A stretch of DNA of 64,000 nt. It comes from Thermoleptolyngbya sichuanensis A183. GTDB lineage: Bacteria > Cyanobacteriota > Cyanobacteriia > Elainellales > Elainellaceae. The notes under the pieces are model-generated. The model searched no databases, had not been told where the DNA came from, and saw nothing but the letters and a program-made list of their open reading frames with translations. The stretch covers positions 496,001-560,000 of the forward strand of contig NZ_CP053661.1 in the NCBI RefSeq assembly GCF_013177315.1, read 5' to 3'. Shown one piece after another: positions 45,926 to 56,800 of the stretch (position 1 is the stretch's first letter; each line of letters starts with the position of its first letter). The position numbers and the translations under genes were made by a program.

Positions 45926-48154
45926 ATGGCAACTAAATTCCCAAAATTCAGCCAGGATTTGGCGCAAGATCCGACCACTCGTCGGATCTGGTATGGGATT
46001 GCCACCGCCCACGACTTCGAAAGCCATGACGGCATGACGGAGGAGAATCTTTATCAAAAGATTTTTGCTTCTCACTTCGGTCATTTGGCAATCATCTTTT
46101 TGTGGACTTCGGGCAACCTCTTCCACGTCGCCTGGCAAGGCAACTTTGAGCAGTGGCTCAAAGACCCGCTGCATGTAAAACCCATCGCCCATGCGATCTG
46201 GGACCCTCATTTCGGTAAAGCGGCCGTCGATGCCTTCACCCAGGGCGGTGCGTCTGGGCCGGTGAACATTGCCTTCTCTGGCGTGTATCACTGGTGGTAC
46301 ACGATCGGGATGCGGACAAACGGCGAACTCTATACGGGCGCGGTTTTCTTGCTGCTGTTGGCTTCAGTCTTCCTGTTTGCTGGCTGGTTGCACCTGCAAC
46401 CCAAGTTCCGTCCGTCGTTGTCCTGGTTCAAGAACGCAGAATCTCGGCTGAATCACCACTTGGCCGGTCTGTTTGGTGTCAGCTCTCTGGCTTGGACGGG
46501 ACACTTGGTTCATGTGGCAATCCCTGAGTCTCGCGGGATTCATGTGGGTTGGGATAACTTCCTGTCGGTGAAGCCTCACCCCGCTGGTCTGCTGCCTTTC
46601 TTTACGGGCAACTGGGGCGTGTATGCGGAGAACCCCGACGGTCTGAACCATGTGTTTAGCACAGGTGAAGGATCGGGCACGGCAATCCTGACGTTCTTGG
46701 GTGGTTTCCATCCCCAAACCGAATCCCTGTGGCTGACGGATATCGCGCATCACCACCTGGCGATCGCCGTGATCTTCATCATCGCAGGCCACATGTATCG
46801 CACCAACTTCGGCATTGGACACAGCATCAAAGAAATGCTGAACTCCAAAGCCGGTCTGCTGAGCAAGAGCAGCGAAGGTCAGTTCAACCTGCCCCACCAG
46901 GGCTTGTATGAAACGATGAACAACTCGCTGCACTTCCAGCTTGCCTTTGCTCTGGCAGCGCTGGGTGTGATTACCTCCCTGGTGGCGCAGCACATGTATG
47001 CCATGCCGCCCTATGCCTTCATTGCAAAGGATCACACGACGATGGCAGCCCTCTATACCCATCACCAGTACATTGCTGGCTTCATCATGGTGGGTGCGTT
47101 CGCGCACGGCGCAATCTTCTTAGTGCGGGATTATGACCCCGCTCAGAACAAGGGCAATGTGCTGGATCGGATGCTGCAACACAAAGAAGCGCTGATTTCT
47201 CACCTGAGCTGGGTGTCGCTGTTCCTTGGTTTCCACACCTTGGGTCTGTACGTTCATAACGACGTGATGCAGGCCTTCGGCACTCCCGAAAAGCAAATTC
47301 TGGTAGAGCCTGTGTTCGCACAGTTCGTCCAGGCTTCTTCGGGCAAGGCGCTATACGGTTTCAACGCGCTGCTGTCGAACCCTGACAGCATTGCGGCGAC
47401 CGCCTGGCCCAACCACGGCAACGTATGGCTGCCGGGCTGGCTGGATGCCATCAACAGCGGCGCAAACTCGCTGTTCCTGACCATTGGCCCTGGTGACTTC
47501 CTGGTTCACCATGCGATCGCCCTGGGTCTGCACACTACGACGCTGATCCTCGTGAAAGGCGCGCTGGATGCTCGCGGCTCGAAGCTGATGCCTGACAAGA
47601 AGGACTTCGGCTATAGCTTCCCCTGCGATGGCCCCGGTCGTGGCGGCACCTGCGACATCTCTGCCTGGGACGCTTTCTATCTCGCCATGTTCTGGATGCT
47701 CAACACCATTGGTTGGGTCACCTTCTACTGGCACTGGAAGCATCTGGGCGTGTGGCAAGGCAACGTGGCTCAGTTCAACGAAAGTTCGCCGACGATCATG
47801 GGCTGGCTGCGCGATTATCTGTGGCTCAACTCGGCTCAGCTAATCAACGGCTACAACCCCTATGGCATGAATAACCTGGCGGTTTGGGCGTGGATGTTCC
47901 TGTTTGGACATTTGGTCTGGGCAACAGGTTTCATGTTCCTGATTAGCTGGCGCGGCTACTGGCAAGAACTGATCGAAACCATCGTCTGGGCTCACGAGCG
48001 GACACCGCTTGCAAACCTGGTTCGTTGGAAGGACAAGCCCGTGGCGCTGTCTATCGTTCAGGCTCGTCTGGTAGGTCTGGCACACTTCACGGTGGGCTAT
48101 ATCCTGACCTATGCTGCCTTCCTGATCGCCTCAACCTCTAGTCGATTTGGCTAG
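45926..48154 (+). CDS. psaB: photosystem I P700 apoprotein A2
   Basis: Partner of PsaA in the PSI heterodimer. 742 residues, 11 helices. The FX loop [12 protein letters not shown] recurs; start [20 protein letters not shown] is the family N-terminus, so ATG 45926 is chosen over an upstream in-frame codon. [20 protein letters not shown] and [19 protein letters not shown] give chlorophyll ligands. Co-transcribed with psaA in cyanobacteria generally. A terminator lies 35 bp past the stop. Confidence 0.99.
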   Translation: MATKFPKFSQDLAQDPTTRRIWYGIATAHDFESHDGMTEENLYQKIFASHFGHLAIIFLWTSGNLFHVAWQGNFEQWLKDPLHVKPIAHAIWDPHFGKAAVDAFTQGGASGPVNIAFSGVYHWWYTIGMRTNGELYTGAVFLLLLASVFLFAGWLHLQPKFRPSLSWFKNAESRLNHHLAGLFGVSSLAWTGHLVHVAIPESRGIHVGWDNFLSVKPHPAGLLPFFTGNWGVYAENPDGLNHVFSTGEGSGTAILTFLGGFHPQTESLWLTDIAHHHLAIAVIFIIAGHMYRTNFGIGHSIKEMLNSKAGLLSKSSEGQFNLPHQGLYETMNNSLHFQLAFALAALGVITSLVAQHMYAMPPYAFIAKDHTTMAALYTHHQYIAGFIMVGAFAHGAIFLVRDYDPAQNKGNVLDRMLQHKEALISHLSWVSLFLGFHTLGLYVHNDVMQAFGTPEKQILVEPVFAQFVQASSGKALYGFNALLSNPDSIAATAWPNHGNVWLPGWLDAINSGANSLFLTIGPGDFLVHHAIALGLHTTTLILVKGALDARGSKLMPDKKDFGYSFPCDGPGRGGTCDISAWDAFYLAMFWMLNTIGWVTFYWHWKHLGVWQGNVAQFNESSPTIMGWLRDYLWLNSAQLINGYNPYGMNNLAVWAWMFLFGHLVWATGFMFLISWRGYWQELIETIVWAHERTPLANLVRWKDKPVALSIVQARLVGLAHFTVGYILTYAAFLIASTSSRFG

Positions 48155-48188
48155 GTTGATGGAGTTTAGGTCATTGAATCCTTAACTG

Positions 48189-48221
48189 AAAGCCCCCTCG
48201 CCATCTGGTGAGGGGCTTTTT
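48189..48221 (+). terminator. Rho-independent terminator after psaB
   Basis: AAAGCCCC plus CTCGCCA pairs with TGGTGAG plus GGGCTTT around a 2-nt loop with one bulged C; the T-run is TTTTT at 48217-48221. Confidence 0.9.
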
Positions 48222-48451
48222 GTTTCAGCTAATTTCTAAGCGTATTTGAGCGTATTTTGATCAGCGTCTTTGTAGAGGCTCTGCACTGGGACAGATCCGG
48301 GTCAGGAAAGTCCGTCGTTATAATCAAGCTGTATTGCAGGGTGGGCGATCGCCCTCCACGCAGTCCCCGAAAGCGCCTGACGACTAGGATTTCAGCAGGA
48401 TGATTTCAGCGGGCTGATTTTTCGTGCAGTGATTCGGCAACTCAATGTCCT

Positions 48452-49771
48452 ATGGCGATTCTGAACCCTGAACTCTTGAAAACCCCAGGATATCTAGTGG
48501 CTCTCGTTTCTCTAATCGGTTGTGCTGCTTCGCCTCCGGTGCGGCCAGAGATGCCCGAAGCCTCTCCCGGTGCGATCGCCCCCGCCGATTCCCCTTCCGA
48601 CATTCCGCCTGCCGCATCTGATGCTGAAGCACCTGCTGCGTTTGACGTTGCCTCTGCTGCTAGCGAGGTTGATGCCGCCATTACGCCTGTCCTCAGCGGG
48701 GCGATCGCCCAGCAGCAAGGAATCCAGCAAACCACCATCGCCGAAAACCTGGAGCATCCCTGGGGTATCGCTTGGCTGCCCAATGGCGACATGCTGGTGA
48801 CCGAGCGGCCCGGACGGCTGCGGATCATTCGCAACGGGCAGCTTGATCCAACCCCGATTCCTGGCGTTCCTCCGGTGCTGGCAGTTGGTCAGGGTGGACT
48901 GCTGGATATTGCCCTACATCCCCAGTTTGCCGAAAATCGCTGGGTCTACTTCACCTATGCTCATGGTGCGGTGGATGCCAACCAAACCCGCGTCGCCCGT
49001 GCCCAGTTTGACGGTGCGCGCCTAACCAACTGGACGGTGCTATTTGAAGTGAACCGCGCCAAGACGCAGGGGCAACACTTCGGGTTCCGTCTGGCCTGGC
49101 TACCCGACAATACGCTGCTGGTGTCAATTGGTGATGGCGGCAACCCGCCCATACAGCTTGACGGCGACCTGATCCGCAACCAAGCGCAAAATTTGGACGT
49201 GCATCTCGGCAAAATTGTGCGCCTAAATGACGACGGTTCTATCCCCGCCGACAATCCCTTCGCCAACACACCCAACGCAGAGCCTAGCATTTGGAGCTAT
49301 GGACATCGCAATATTCAGGGCTTAGTCGTTGACCCCGAAACTCAGCGGGTATGGTCCACAGAGCATGGCTCTCGCGGCGGCGATGAGTTGAACTTGATTG
49401 CACCAGGCAGAAACTATGGCTGGCCGGTGGTCACCTTTAGCCGCGAATACTCCGGCGGCATTATTTCCTCGGAACAGTCGCGACCCGGCATGGTCGATCC
49501 TCGCCTAGTGTGGACTCCGGCTACGGCCCCGTCGGGGTTGGCGATTTATCGGGGCGATCGCTTCCCAGAGTGGCAAGGGAAACTGTTTGCGGGTGGTCTG
49601 GTTTCACAAGATGTACACCAGATCGAGGTAGATGAGCTGGGGCGAGTTGTCAACGAATCTTCAATCCCTATTGGACAGCGGGTTCGAGACGTGCGCCAGG
49701 GCCCAGACGGCTATCTCTACGTCCTCACCGACGCGCCAAACGGCCGCCTGATTCGTCTAGGCGCTTCCTGA
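48452..49771 (+). CDS. PQQ-type sugar dehydrogenase (YliI-like), lipoprotein
   Basis: 439 residues. A short hydrophobic start with lipobox LIGCAAS suggests a periplasmic lipoprotein; an Ala/Pro-rich linker (about residues 22-85) precedes the soluble aldose dehydrogenase propeller: ENLEHPWGIAWLPNGDMLVT, GLLDIALHPQFAENRWVYFT, GDGGNPP, SYGHRNIQGLVVDPETQRVW, EHGSRGGDELNLIAPGRNYG. The conserved Arg/His/Asp set of the GDH/YliI family is present. Whether it is loaded with PQQ is not known; no pqq genes are in the window. Convergent with the RTX-like gene. Confidence 0.9.
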   Translation: MAILNPELLKTPGYLVALVSLIGCAASPPVRPEMPEASPGAIAPADSPSDIPPAASDAEAPAAFDVASAASEVDAAITPVLSGAIAQQQGIQQTTIAENLEHPWGIAWLPNGDMLVTERPGRLRIIRNGQLDPTPIPGVPPVLAVGQGGLLDIALHPQFAENRWVYFTYAHGAVDANQTRVARAQFDGARLTNWTVLFEVNRAKTQGQHFGFRLAWLPDNTLLVSIGDGGNPPIQLDGDLIRNQAQNLDVHLGKIVRLNDDGSIPADNPFANTPNAEPSIWSYGHRNIQGLVVDPETQRVWSTEHGSRGGDELNLIAPGRNYGWPVVTFSREYSGGIISSEQSRPGMVDPRLVWTPATAPSGLAIYRGDRFPEWQGKLFAGGLVSQDVHQIEVDELGRVVNESSIPIGQRVRDVRQGPDGYLYVLTDAPNGRLIRLGAS

Positions 49772-49895
49772 TGGCGAAATTGAAGCGGCTGCGCTTTAGG
49801 CAAGTGGCTGCGCTTTAGGCAGCCGATATCTACCGATATCTACATCGTTACTCCAGCGACAAGTAGATAGACCAGATTAAAAAACAGATCCTGAA

Positions 49896-49928
49896 CCCTG
49901 CGCCGCCCGCACAGCGGGCGGCGCAGGG
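49896..49928. terminator. strong terminator-like hairpin between convergent genes
   Basis: Perfect 15-bp stem CCCTGCGCCGCCCGC / GCGGGCGGCGCAGGG around ACA, followed by TCTTTGGGTTTT on the plus strand and preceded by AAAAAACAG, a U-rich tail for the minus strand. It can therefore end transcription in both directions. Confidence 0.85.
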
Positions 49929-49991
49929 TCTTTGGGTTTTATATTTATTAATGTCTACCTACTTATCTACATCATCACTCCAGCCAAAATC

Positions 49992-51683
49992 CTACATCAC
50001 CAGAATGTCAGAGTGACTCAGCGATAGGTTTCTTGGCAAGATCGCGATTTGCACAGCGCCCACGCCATCGCCAGAGCCGTTTGCGTCGTACAGCAAATCT
50101 CCGTTCAAGGGGTTGTAGATAATTCGGTGGTGGGGAGTCCGAGCGGCCACACCTACGGCAAATCGGGTTGCCTGCAACGGCCCAGCGCTTTGGAAATTCT
50201 CAAAGTCGGAAGCTGCGATTCGTAGGCGATCCACACCCGGTGTAAAGTCATTGATTTGGTCTACGCCCTGTCCGGGCGCATTCAGGTGAAACGTATCTCG
50301 ACCAGGGCCACCCGTCAGCACATCGTCGCCCGGCCCGCCGACCAGCGTGTCATCGCCTGCACCGCCAATAAGAACGTCATTGCCGCCAAGTCCGTGGATT
50401 TCTACGGCTGTGGTAAATGTCGAGGCGTTTACCAGGTCGTAATTTTCTCCTAGCCGAATTAGCGGGACATTAATGACTGATTCAAACCCTGAAAAGTCGA
50501 GATAGTTGGTGAGCGTATCGCGCCCAACAATCGTTCCCTCATTGCCATCAAACACTTCTACGCCAAGAATCCAGGTTGAGGTGGGGAATTGATAGAAATT
50601 GTTGATTTGCCAGAGGAAGATATCAGCTCCGGGCGTGTCGTTGCGGATGGTGTCGCTGCCTGCACCACCGTAGATGGTGTCGCCATCCAGAGCGCAGCCG
50701 TCTGCATAACCCGGCACATTGAATAAAAACAGGTCGTCACTATCCTCTCCATAAATCGTGTCGGCACCGCTGCTGAGGATGATGGTGTCGTTGCCTCCGC
50801 CTGCCCATACTCGGTCGATGTCGGCGGGTACGGCAGCGGCAGGGTTCGTTGTTGCCAAGGTGAGGACGGATAGGGGGGCCGGGTCAGTGGTGCTGGGGAC
50901 TGGAGAGGGAACTTCAGTGGCAATCAACCCGGTATAGATCAGATCATCAGAATCGCCTGCATAAATGTAGTCGCTGCCGTTGCTGGCTTCGATCACGTAG
51001 GCTCGATCCATCCCAATAAACAGCGTGCTGACATTGGGAACACCAACCAGTGTGGGCTTTGCGGCAATCTCGTCTTCTGGCAGACCTTTTGAGACAGCAA
51101 GTGTAGAGAGATTTCCGAAAGTCTCATTTGATTCAGCCAGCGTCGCAAGCTGAAAGGGCGGTGGGTCGTCTGTGGAGGCGATCGCCGGGGTTGGTGAATC
51201 TTCTGCTGGAGTATCGGCTATCGGGGCATCTGTTGGCTCGTCTGCTAGGGCAATTGCAACTGGCGATTCGATGGGCTGCCCAATGACAATGGCTTCTGTA
51301 TTGAGCAGCGCGTCCAGGGAAATGGGCACGAGGCGATCGCCCGATTCTGGGTTACTCGCGTCTTGAATATACAACGCCGCTATCTCAAAGCCCTCAGCCG
51401 CAAAGTTTAGCAGCGACACCAGCTCTAGCCGTCGGTTTATTGGATTGCTGAGGTAGGTCTTTAGAGCGGGCAACTGACCGCTGTCGAGGATGGACTGGAA
51501 TTGCTCGGATGTAAACACCAGATTAATCTGGTCGATGCCCAGACCACCCCGATAGAGGGTTCGCTCTGAGTGTTCAGTAGGCGTGAAGATCGTGTCGTTG
51601 CCGCTACCCAGGACGATTTCTAGGAAATCGGAGGAGCGGACTGGAGAAAAATTGGCAGATGAAAACGGGGTTTGGCTATCCAT
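49992..51683 (-). CDS. RTX/hemolysin-type calcium-binding protein
   Basis: 563 residues. Glycine/aspartate-rich nonapeptide (HemolysinCabind) repeats form the C-terminal third: GLGGNDVLIGGAGDDTLVGG and PGDDVLTGGPGRDTF, with looser units earlier (ASNGSDYIYAGDSDDLIYTG, GGGNDTIILSSGADTIYGED). They should fold as calcium-binding parallel beta-rolls. There is no N-terminal signal peptide, so type I secretion by a C-terminal signal is expected; no T1SS genes are nearby. Not an obvious toxin: no enzymatic domain seen. Confidence 0.85.
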   Translation of the reverse strand: MDSQTPFSSANFSPVRSSDFLEIVLGSGNDTIFTPTEHSERTLYRGGLGIDQINLVFTSEQFQSILDSGQLPALKTYLSNPINRRLELVSLLNFAAEGFEIAALYIQDASNPESGDRLVPISLDALLNTEAIVIGQPIESPVAIALADEPTDAPIADTPAEDSPTPAIASTDDPPPFQLATLAESNETFGNLSTLAVSKGLPEDEIAAKPTLVGVPNVSTLFIGMDRAYVIEASNGSDYIYAGDSDDLIYTGLIATEVPSPVPSTTDPAPLSVLTLATTNPAAAVPADIDRVWAGGGNDTIILSSGADTIYGEDSDDLFLFNVPGYADGCALDGDTIYGGAGSDTIRNDTPGADIFLWQINNFYQFPTSTWILGVEVFDGNEGTIVGRDTLTNYLDFSGFESVINVPLIRLGENYDLVNASTFTTAVEIHGLGGNDVLIGGAGDDTLVGGPGDDVLTGGPGRDTFHLNAPGQGVDQINDFTPGVDRLRIAASDFENFQSAGPLQATRFAVGVAARTPHHRIIYNPLNGDLLYDANGSGDGVGAVQIAILPRNLSLSHSDILVM

Positions 51684-52281
51684 AGGAAGCGGGAGTCGAG
51701 GGGCGATTTCCGGATGAGAACACAGGGTTAAACGCGAAGTTCAGCAGAAACTGAGCAGCACAAACAGCAGCACAAAAATGCCTGCCATTCAGCAGACCTG
51801 GTCTTCAAACCAATTTGCACCCTAAAAAGCTTGAGACTTAAAAACTTAGGATTTACGCACTTGCAATAAGTTTTTGGGTTTTGGAACAATCTCTCGCGGG
51901 TTGCGCCCTCAAGAAATCGTCCAACCGCGTAAGTCCTAAAACTAAAACTCGAAAACTGAACCTGAAAAACCTAAACAATTAAACCTAGACAACCTAACCT
52001 AGACAACTAATTTAGACAATCAGACTTTGCTGAAACAGGACGAAACCTAGCAGAAACTTAAAGATCTGATGCTAAACACCCTCGCGATAGAGTACGTGGA
52101 ATTACTGAGGTGACTTCCCCTTCTGTATGTTAAGGCTGCACTCAGTCTCTTCCACGGGCTTCACAGAGGCTTTATTGAAGCTTTAATCTTGCTTCAATGG
52201 AACTCTATGCGAAACTCTCGACTCCCTAAAGTTCAGCACGGGCGATCGCAACATGGCTCATCAGCAACGATCACAAACCCC
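51684..52281. other. intergenic with hairpin element
   Basis: Contains copy 3 of the 90-bp element and AT-rich direct-repeat-like text (cctaaacaat, cctagacaac, cctagacaac near 51970-52010). No gene supported. Confidence 0.6.
51848..51937. mobile_element. 90-bp hairpin element, copy 3 (inverted, decayed)
   Basis: Exactly 90 bp, in the opposite orientation to copies 1 and 2. Ends AGGATTTACGCA and, from the other strand, AGGACTTACGCG. The central stem is decayed (several mismatches and one extra base). Flanks read TTAGG and CCTAA. Confidence 0.82.
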
Positions 52282-53628
52282 ATGACCGACTCCAATTCTC
52301 TAGCCACTCGACTCGCCCAGTACAACACCCGCTTTGTGCGCTTGCTATGGTGCGACAACGGCAACGTCATTCGGGGCAAAGCCTTTCACCGCCAGTTTCT
52401 AGATGAGCATCGAGACTGGGGAATTGGCATTTCGATGGCGCAGCAGGCGGTTCCCGTGATGCTGGACGGCGTGGCCGCAGACAGCGGACTAGGGCCCGTG
52501 GGCGAGGCGTGGCTGGTGCCCGACTGGGAAACGCTGACCCCCTTGCCCTACGCGCCAGGCCATGCCCGCGTGATGGCCGACATGCAGCTAGGTGAACAGC
52601 CTTGGAGCCTGTGTCCGCGTTGCTTCCTGAAGCGAATGCTGGCTCGTCTGGAGCAAGAGGCAGGGCTGCGGGTGATGGCGGCGTTTGAGCCTGAATTTTA
52701 TCTGCTGCGGCTGGATGAGTCAGGCTCGATTTATCCGGCAGATCGCACCCCCTTTGCGGCAACTCTGGGGATGGATCTGAACCAAGCGGTCATCGATGAC
52801 ATCACTGACGCGCTAATAGCCCAGGGAATCTTGGTCGAGCGCTATTATCCAGAGTCGGGGCCGGGGCAGCACGAAATTGCTGTTCGCTATGGGGACGCGC
52901 TGCGGGCGGCCGACTCGCAGATTGCCCTACGAGAAACGGTGCGGGGTGTGGCGCTGAGGCACGGGCTGCGGGCTTCGTTTTTGCCCAAGATTTTTGCTGA
53001 CCAGGCGGGGAGTGGTTGCCACTTGCATTTGAGCTTGTGGCGCGAGGGCATAAATGTGCTGCCCGATCCAGGACGGGCTGGAACCCTTTCGGCGATCGCC
53101 CTCCATTTTATTGGCGGCATTTTGCACCATCTCCCCGCCTTGATGGCCCTGACCACACCCAGCACCAATTCTTACCGCCGTCTCCAGCCCCAGAGTTGGA
53201 GCGGAGCCTTTCGCGCCTGGGGCATGGACAACCGCGAGGCTGCCGTGCGCGTGCCCAGCAATCCCCAGCCGCCCAGCCCGACCCACTTTGAGCTAAAAAC
53301 GGTGGATGCTTCGGCAAATCCGTATCTGGCGCTGGGCGCAGTCATCGCTGCGGGGCTGGATGGCCTTCAGCAGCGGCGAGAACCCGGAGACCCCATCGCT
53401 GTAGACCCTGCCACGCTGACCGAGGCAGAACGGCAGGCTCGCCAGATCGATCGGCTGCCCGCCACCCTGGGAGCGGCGATCGCCCACCTCAGCCAGTCCG
53501 CCGTGCTGCTAAATGCGCTGGGAGCCGACCTAGCGCAAGCATTTCTGGCAGTGCGCCGGGCCGAGTGGAGCGCTTTGGGCAATCTGGAACTGGAAGAAGA
53601 GGTGCGGCTGCTGCTGGAGCGATATTAA
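52282..53628 (+). CDS. glutamine synthetase-like protein
   Basis: 448 residues from ATG 52282 (MTDSNSLATRL). GS fold: beta-grasp N-terminus with FVRLLWCDNGNVIRGKAFH, then catalytic domain with metal-binding FEPEFYL (two Glu), ESGPGQHEIAVRYGDAL, LPKIFADQAGSGCHLHLSLW, TNSYRRLQPQSWSGAFRAWG and RVPSNPQPPSPTHFELKTVD. It lacks marks of classical GlnA (no adenylation Tyr loop) and fits the GlnA-type ligases acting on amines or polyamines. Substrate unknown. Confidence 0.88.
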   Translation: MTDSNSLATRLAQYNTRFVRLLWCDNGNVIRGKAFHRQFLDEHRDWGIGISMAQQAVPVMLDGVAADSGLGPVGEAWLVPDWETLTPLPYAPGHARVMADMQLGEQPWSLCPRCFLKRMLARLEQEAGLRVMAAFEPEFYLLRLDESGSIYPADRTPFAATLGMDLNQAVIDDITDALIAQGILVERYYPESGPGQHEIAVRYGDALRAADSQIALRETVRGVALRHGLRASFLPKIFADQAGSGCHLHLSLWREGINVLPDPGRAGTLSAIALHFIGGILHHLPALMALTTPSTNSYRRLQPQSWSGAFRAWGMDNREAAVRVPSNPQPPSPTHFELKTVDASANPYLALGAVIAAGLDGLQQRREPGDPIAVDPATLTEAERQARQIDRLPATLGAAIAHLSQSAVLLNALGADLAQAFLAVRRAEWSALGNLELEEEVRLLLERY

Positions 53629-53843
53629 CCAGGAATGGTATATTACCGAATGATATCGGGGTGATATCGCTTCACGATTGACTAGGCTGCTGCGGCTGGG
53701 TCTGGCTAGAGCATGATCACATCGTCACATCGTTTAGAGACACCGTTAGGTGACACTGTTGAGAACTGTCAAATCCCCCGAAAACGCTCCTTAAAACCCA
53801 CGTTTGGATCGTGCCGTGAGAACCGAACTGTACACCACCAGGA

Positions 53844-56800
53844 ATGCTATTGTGGCAGGTAATCAAACTTAAATTTTCTTTAAGCGCAAGTATTTTGCAG
53901 GCTTTTGCAGACTACCTGTCAAGCCATCTCAAACCCGTGAGCGATCGCCCTTTTTCTCTGCCCCAGCCGCATGGATTACCGAATCCGTTAACCCCGGCAG
54001 CCCGTGCTTTGACAGAGGATGCTGTGCCGGAGGAGCCTGACGGTCTGCCTTCTCACCCCTCCGGCGAAAGTTCTCTAGGGAGCCATGAACTGAAACTCCA
54101 GAAATTGCTTGATTCTCTGCCGGTTTGCATTTCCTACGTCGATGCTAACCAGCGCTGCCGTTTTATGAACCGCACCTACGAAGTGTGGATGGAGCGGCGG
54201 CGGGAAGACCTCTACGGCAAATCTGTGCGGGAAGTCATTGGGGAGGCGGCCTACCAGCTTGCGGCTCCCTTTATCGAACAGGCACTATCCGGCAAATCAG
54301 TTCACTATGAAGCAGAGTTGCCCTACGTGATTGGGAAACCGCGCCCAGTGTCGGTGCTGCTTGTGCCCGACTGGGACGAAACCCAGCAGGTGCGCGGCTA
54401 TTACGCGCTGGTGACCGATATCAGCGATCGCAAAGCCCTAGAACACACCTCAAAGCAAACCGTCCTACAACTTCAGGAAGTATTGAACCGCGCCTGTGCA
54501 GCCGTGACCAGCTTTCGGCTTTATGCCGACCTCAGTTGGGACTACGACTATCGCTCTCCCGGAAGCGAGGCGCTGTTTGGCTATAGCGCGGAAGAACTGA
54601 TGGCCGATCAACAGTTGTGGATGTCTCGCCTGCTGCCAGACGATCGGCAAAAGATCCTAACGCTTAATCAAACTCAGCTTTTGCAAGGAGAGCCTGTTAC
54701 CTATGAATATCGGTTTTTCCACAAAGACGGCTCCCTCCGCTGGTTCTCAAGTGCAGCATCCAGCTTTTATAGCCCCCATGACCACTGCTGGCGCGTCACG
54801 GCGGTAGATATCGACATCAGCCACCGCAAGCAGACCGAAGAGGCACTCCGGCAGAGTCAAACGCGGTTGAAAACAGCCCAGACCGTTGCCCGAATTGGCA
54901 ACTGGGAATTTGACCTGGAAACGAGGCGGATTACCTGGTCGGACCAGATGTATGAGATTCATGGATTGGAGCGGGCGCAGGGCGAACCCAGCTATGCAGA
55001 ACTGCTGCAAAAATTTGTGCCAGAGGATCGGATGCGGCTGGATGCGGCGGTGTCGAATGCGATCGCCCTTGGCCAGCCCTACGTACTCGATCTGCGCCTG
55101 AGTCAGCCCAACGGCTCGATCGCCTATCTAGAATCGCGGGGTCAGGCCGAGATCGATGCGTCAGGGCGCGTCGTCAAGCTCTATGGCACGACGCAAGACA
55201 TTACGGAGCGCAAGCAGCTAGAAATAGAACTCAAGCAGCGATCGCAGCGGGAGCAAATGCTGAATCAGGTGATCCAGGCGATCCGTCAATCTCTGAATTT
55301 GCCCACGATTTTTGAAACCGCTGTACGAGAGACGGCTGCCCTGCTGCACCTTAGCAGTGTATCGATTGTAAAGTACCTTGCTTCTGAAGCGTGCTGGCTG
55401 CTTCAGGCAGAATACGTGCCGCCGGGGTCGCCCGCCCGCCATCGACCCGGACTCCGCATTCCCCACCGCGGCAACCTCTTAGCAGAACAGCTAGCTCAGG
55501 GTCAGCTCGTGCAATTAAGCGACAATCGCCAGGCCGGTGGCAGCTTTAACCAAGCTCTGGCGGCAGAGATGCCTGCCCGGTGGCTGCTGGTGCCGCTGAA
55601 GATTGGGGAAGCCGTGTGGGGCAGCTTTAGCCTGACGCGAGAACTGTCGCTCGACCCGTGGCAAGACTGGGAAGTAGAGGTGGCGCAGGCCGTGGCCGAT
55701 CAACTGGCGATCGCCATCCAGCAGTCCGAACTGTTTCACCAGGTGCAACTCCTCAACACCACCCTGGAAACGCAGGTGCAGCGACGCACCACCCAGTTGC
55801 AGCAGGCCATCGACCTGGAGGCAAGGCTCAAGCGGATTACCGACAAGGTGCGCGATAGCCTGGACGAACACCAGATTTTGCAAACCGCTGTAACCGAACT
55901 GGGGATGGGGCTGGGGGTAGAGCGCTGTCAGGCAGGAATATACGACCTGACCACGCAAACGCTAACCATCTACTATGAATATCGCAGCCACGCCCAGATG
56001 GTTTCTAGCCAGGGACTCGTGCTCCCCCTGATCGATCTCCCAGAGGTGCATCGAGCCGTTTTAGCGGGGCAGTTTGTGCAGGTATGCTGCCTAGAAACGC
56101 TGCCCGGCCTCAGCGCCACGGGTGAATCCACGCCTCCTGAGACTGCCCATCGTGAGCGGCTCCACCGTGAGGCCGACGCTGCCGATGTAGAGGTGGCAAC
56201 CCATCTGACTGAGCAGCCGGTGGCGCTGCTGGTCTGCCCCATTCTGCACGACCAGCAAGTCTTGGGCAGTTTGTGGCTATTCAAGCCCGGTCAGGAAGCC
56301 TTTCGAGAACTGGAGACGCGGCTGGTGCAGCAGGTTGCCAACCAGTGCGCGATCGCCCTGCGTCAGTCGCGGCTCTATCAAAGCGCCCAGCGCCAGGTCG
56401 ATGAGCTGGCCCGGCTCAACCATTTGAAAGACGACTTTCTGAACACGGTGTCTCACGAACTGCGATCGCCCATGTCCAGCATCAAAATGTCCGCGGAAAT
56501 GCTGGAGATTTTGCTTCAGCGCAAGGGCGTGTTCGACGACCCGCAAATCAGGCAGTATTTCAAAATTCTGCAAAGCGAGTGCGATCGCGAAACGAGGCTG
56601 ATCAACGACCTGCTCGACCTGTCGCGCCTGACTGCCAACACCGAGCCACTGCTGCTCACGACTTTGGAGCTACGGTCTTGGATCTTGCATGTTGCCGAAC
56701 CCTTCGTCAGCCGCGCCCGCAGCCAGCAGCAAAACCTGCACTTTCACCTGCCTACCGAGCCGCTGTTCGTCACCACCGATTTTTCCTACCTGGAACAAGT

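Noticed and set aside
46364..47107. 247-codon minus-strand frame
   Set aside because: Antisense of psaB for the same reason.
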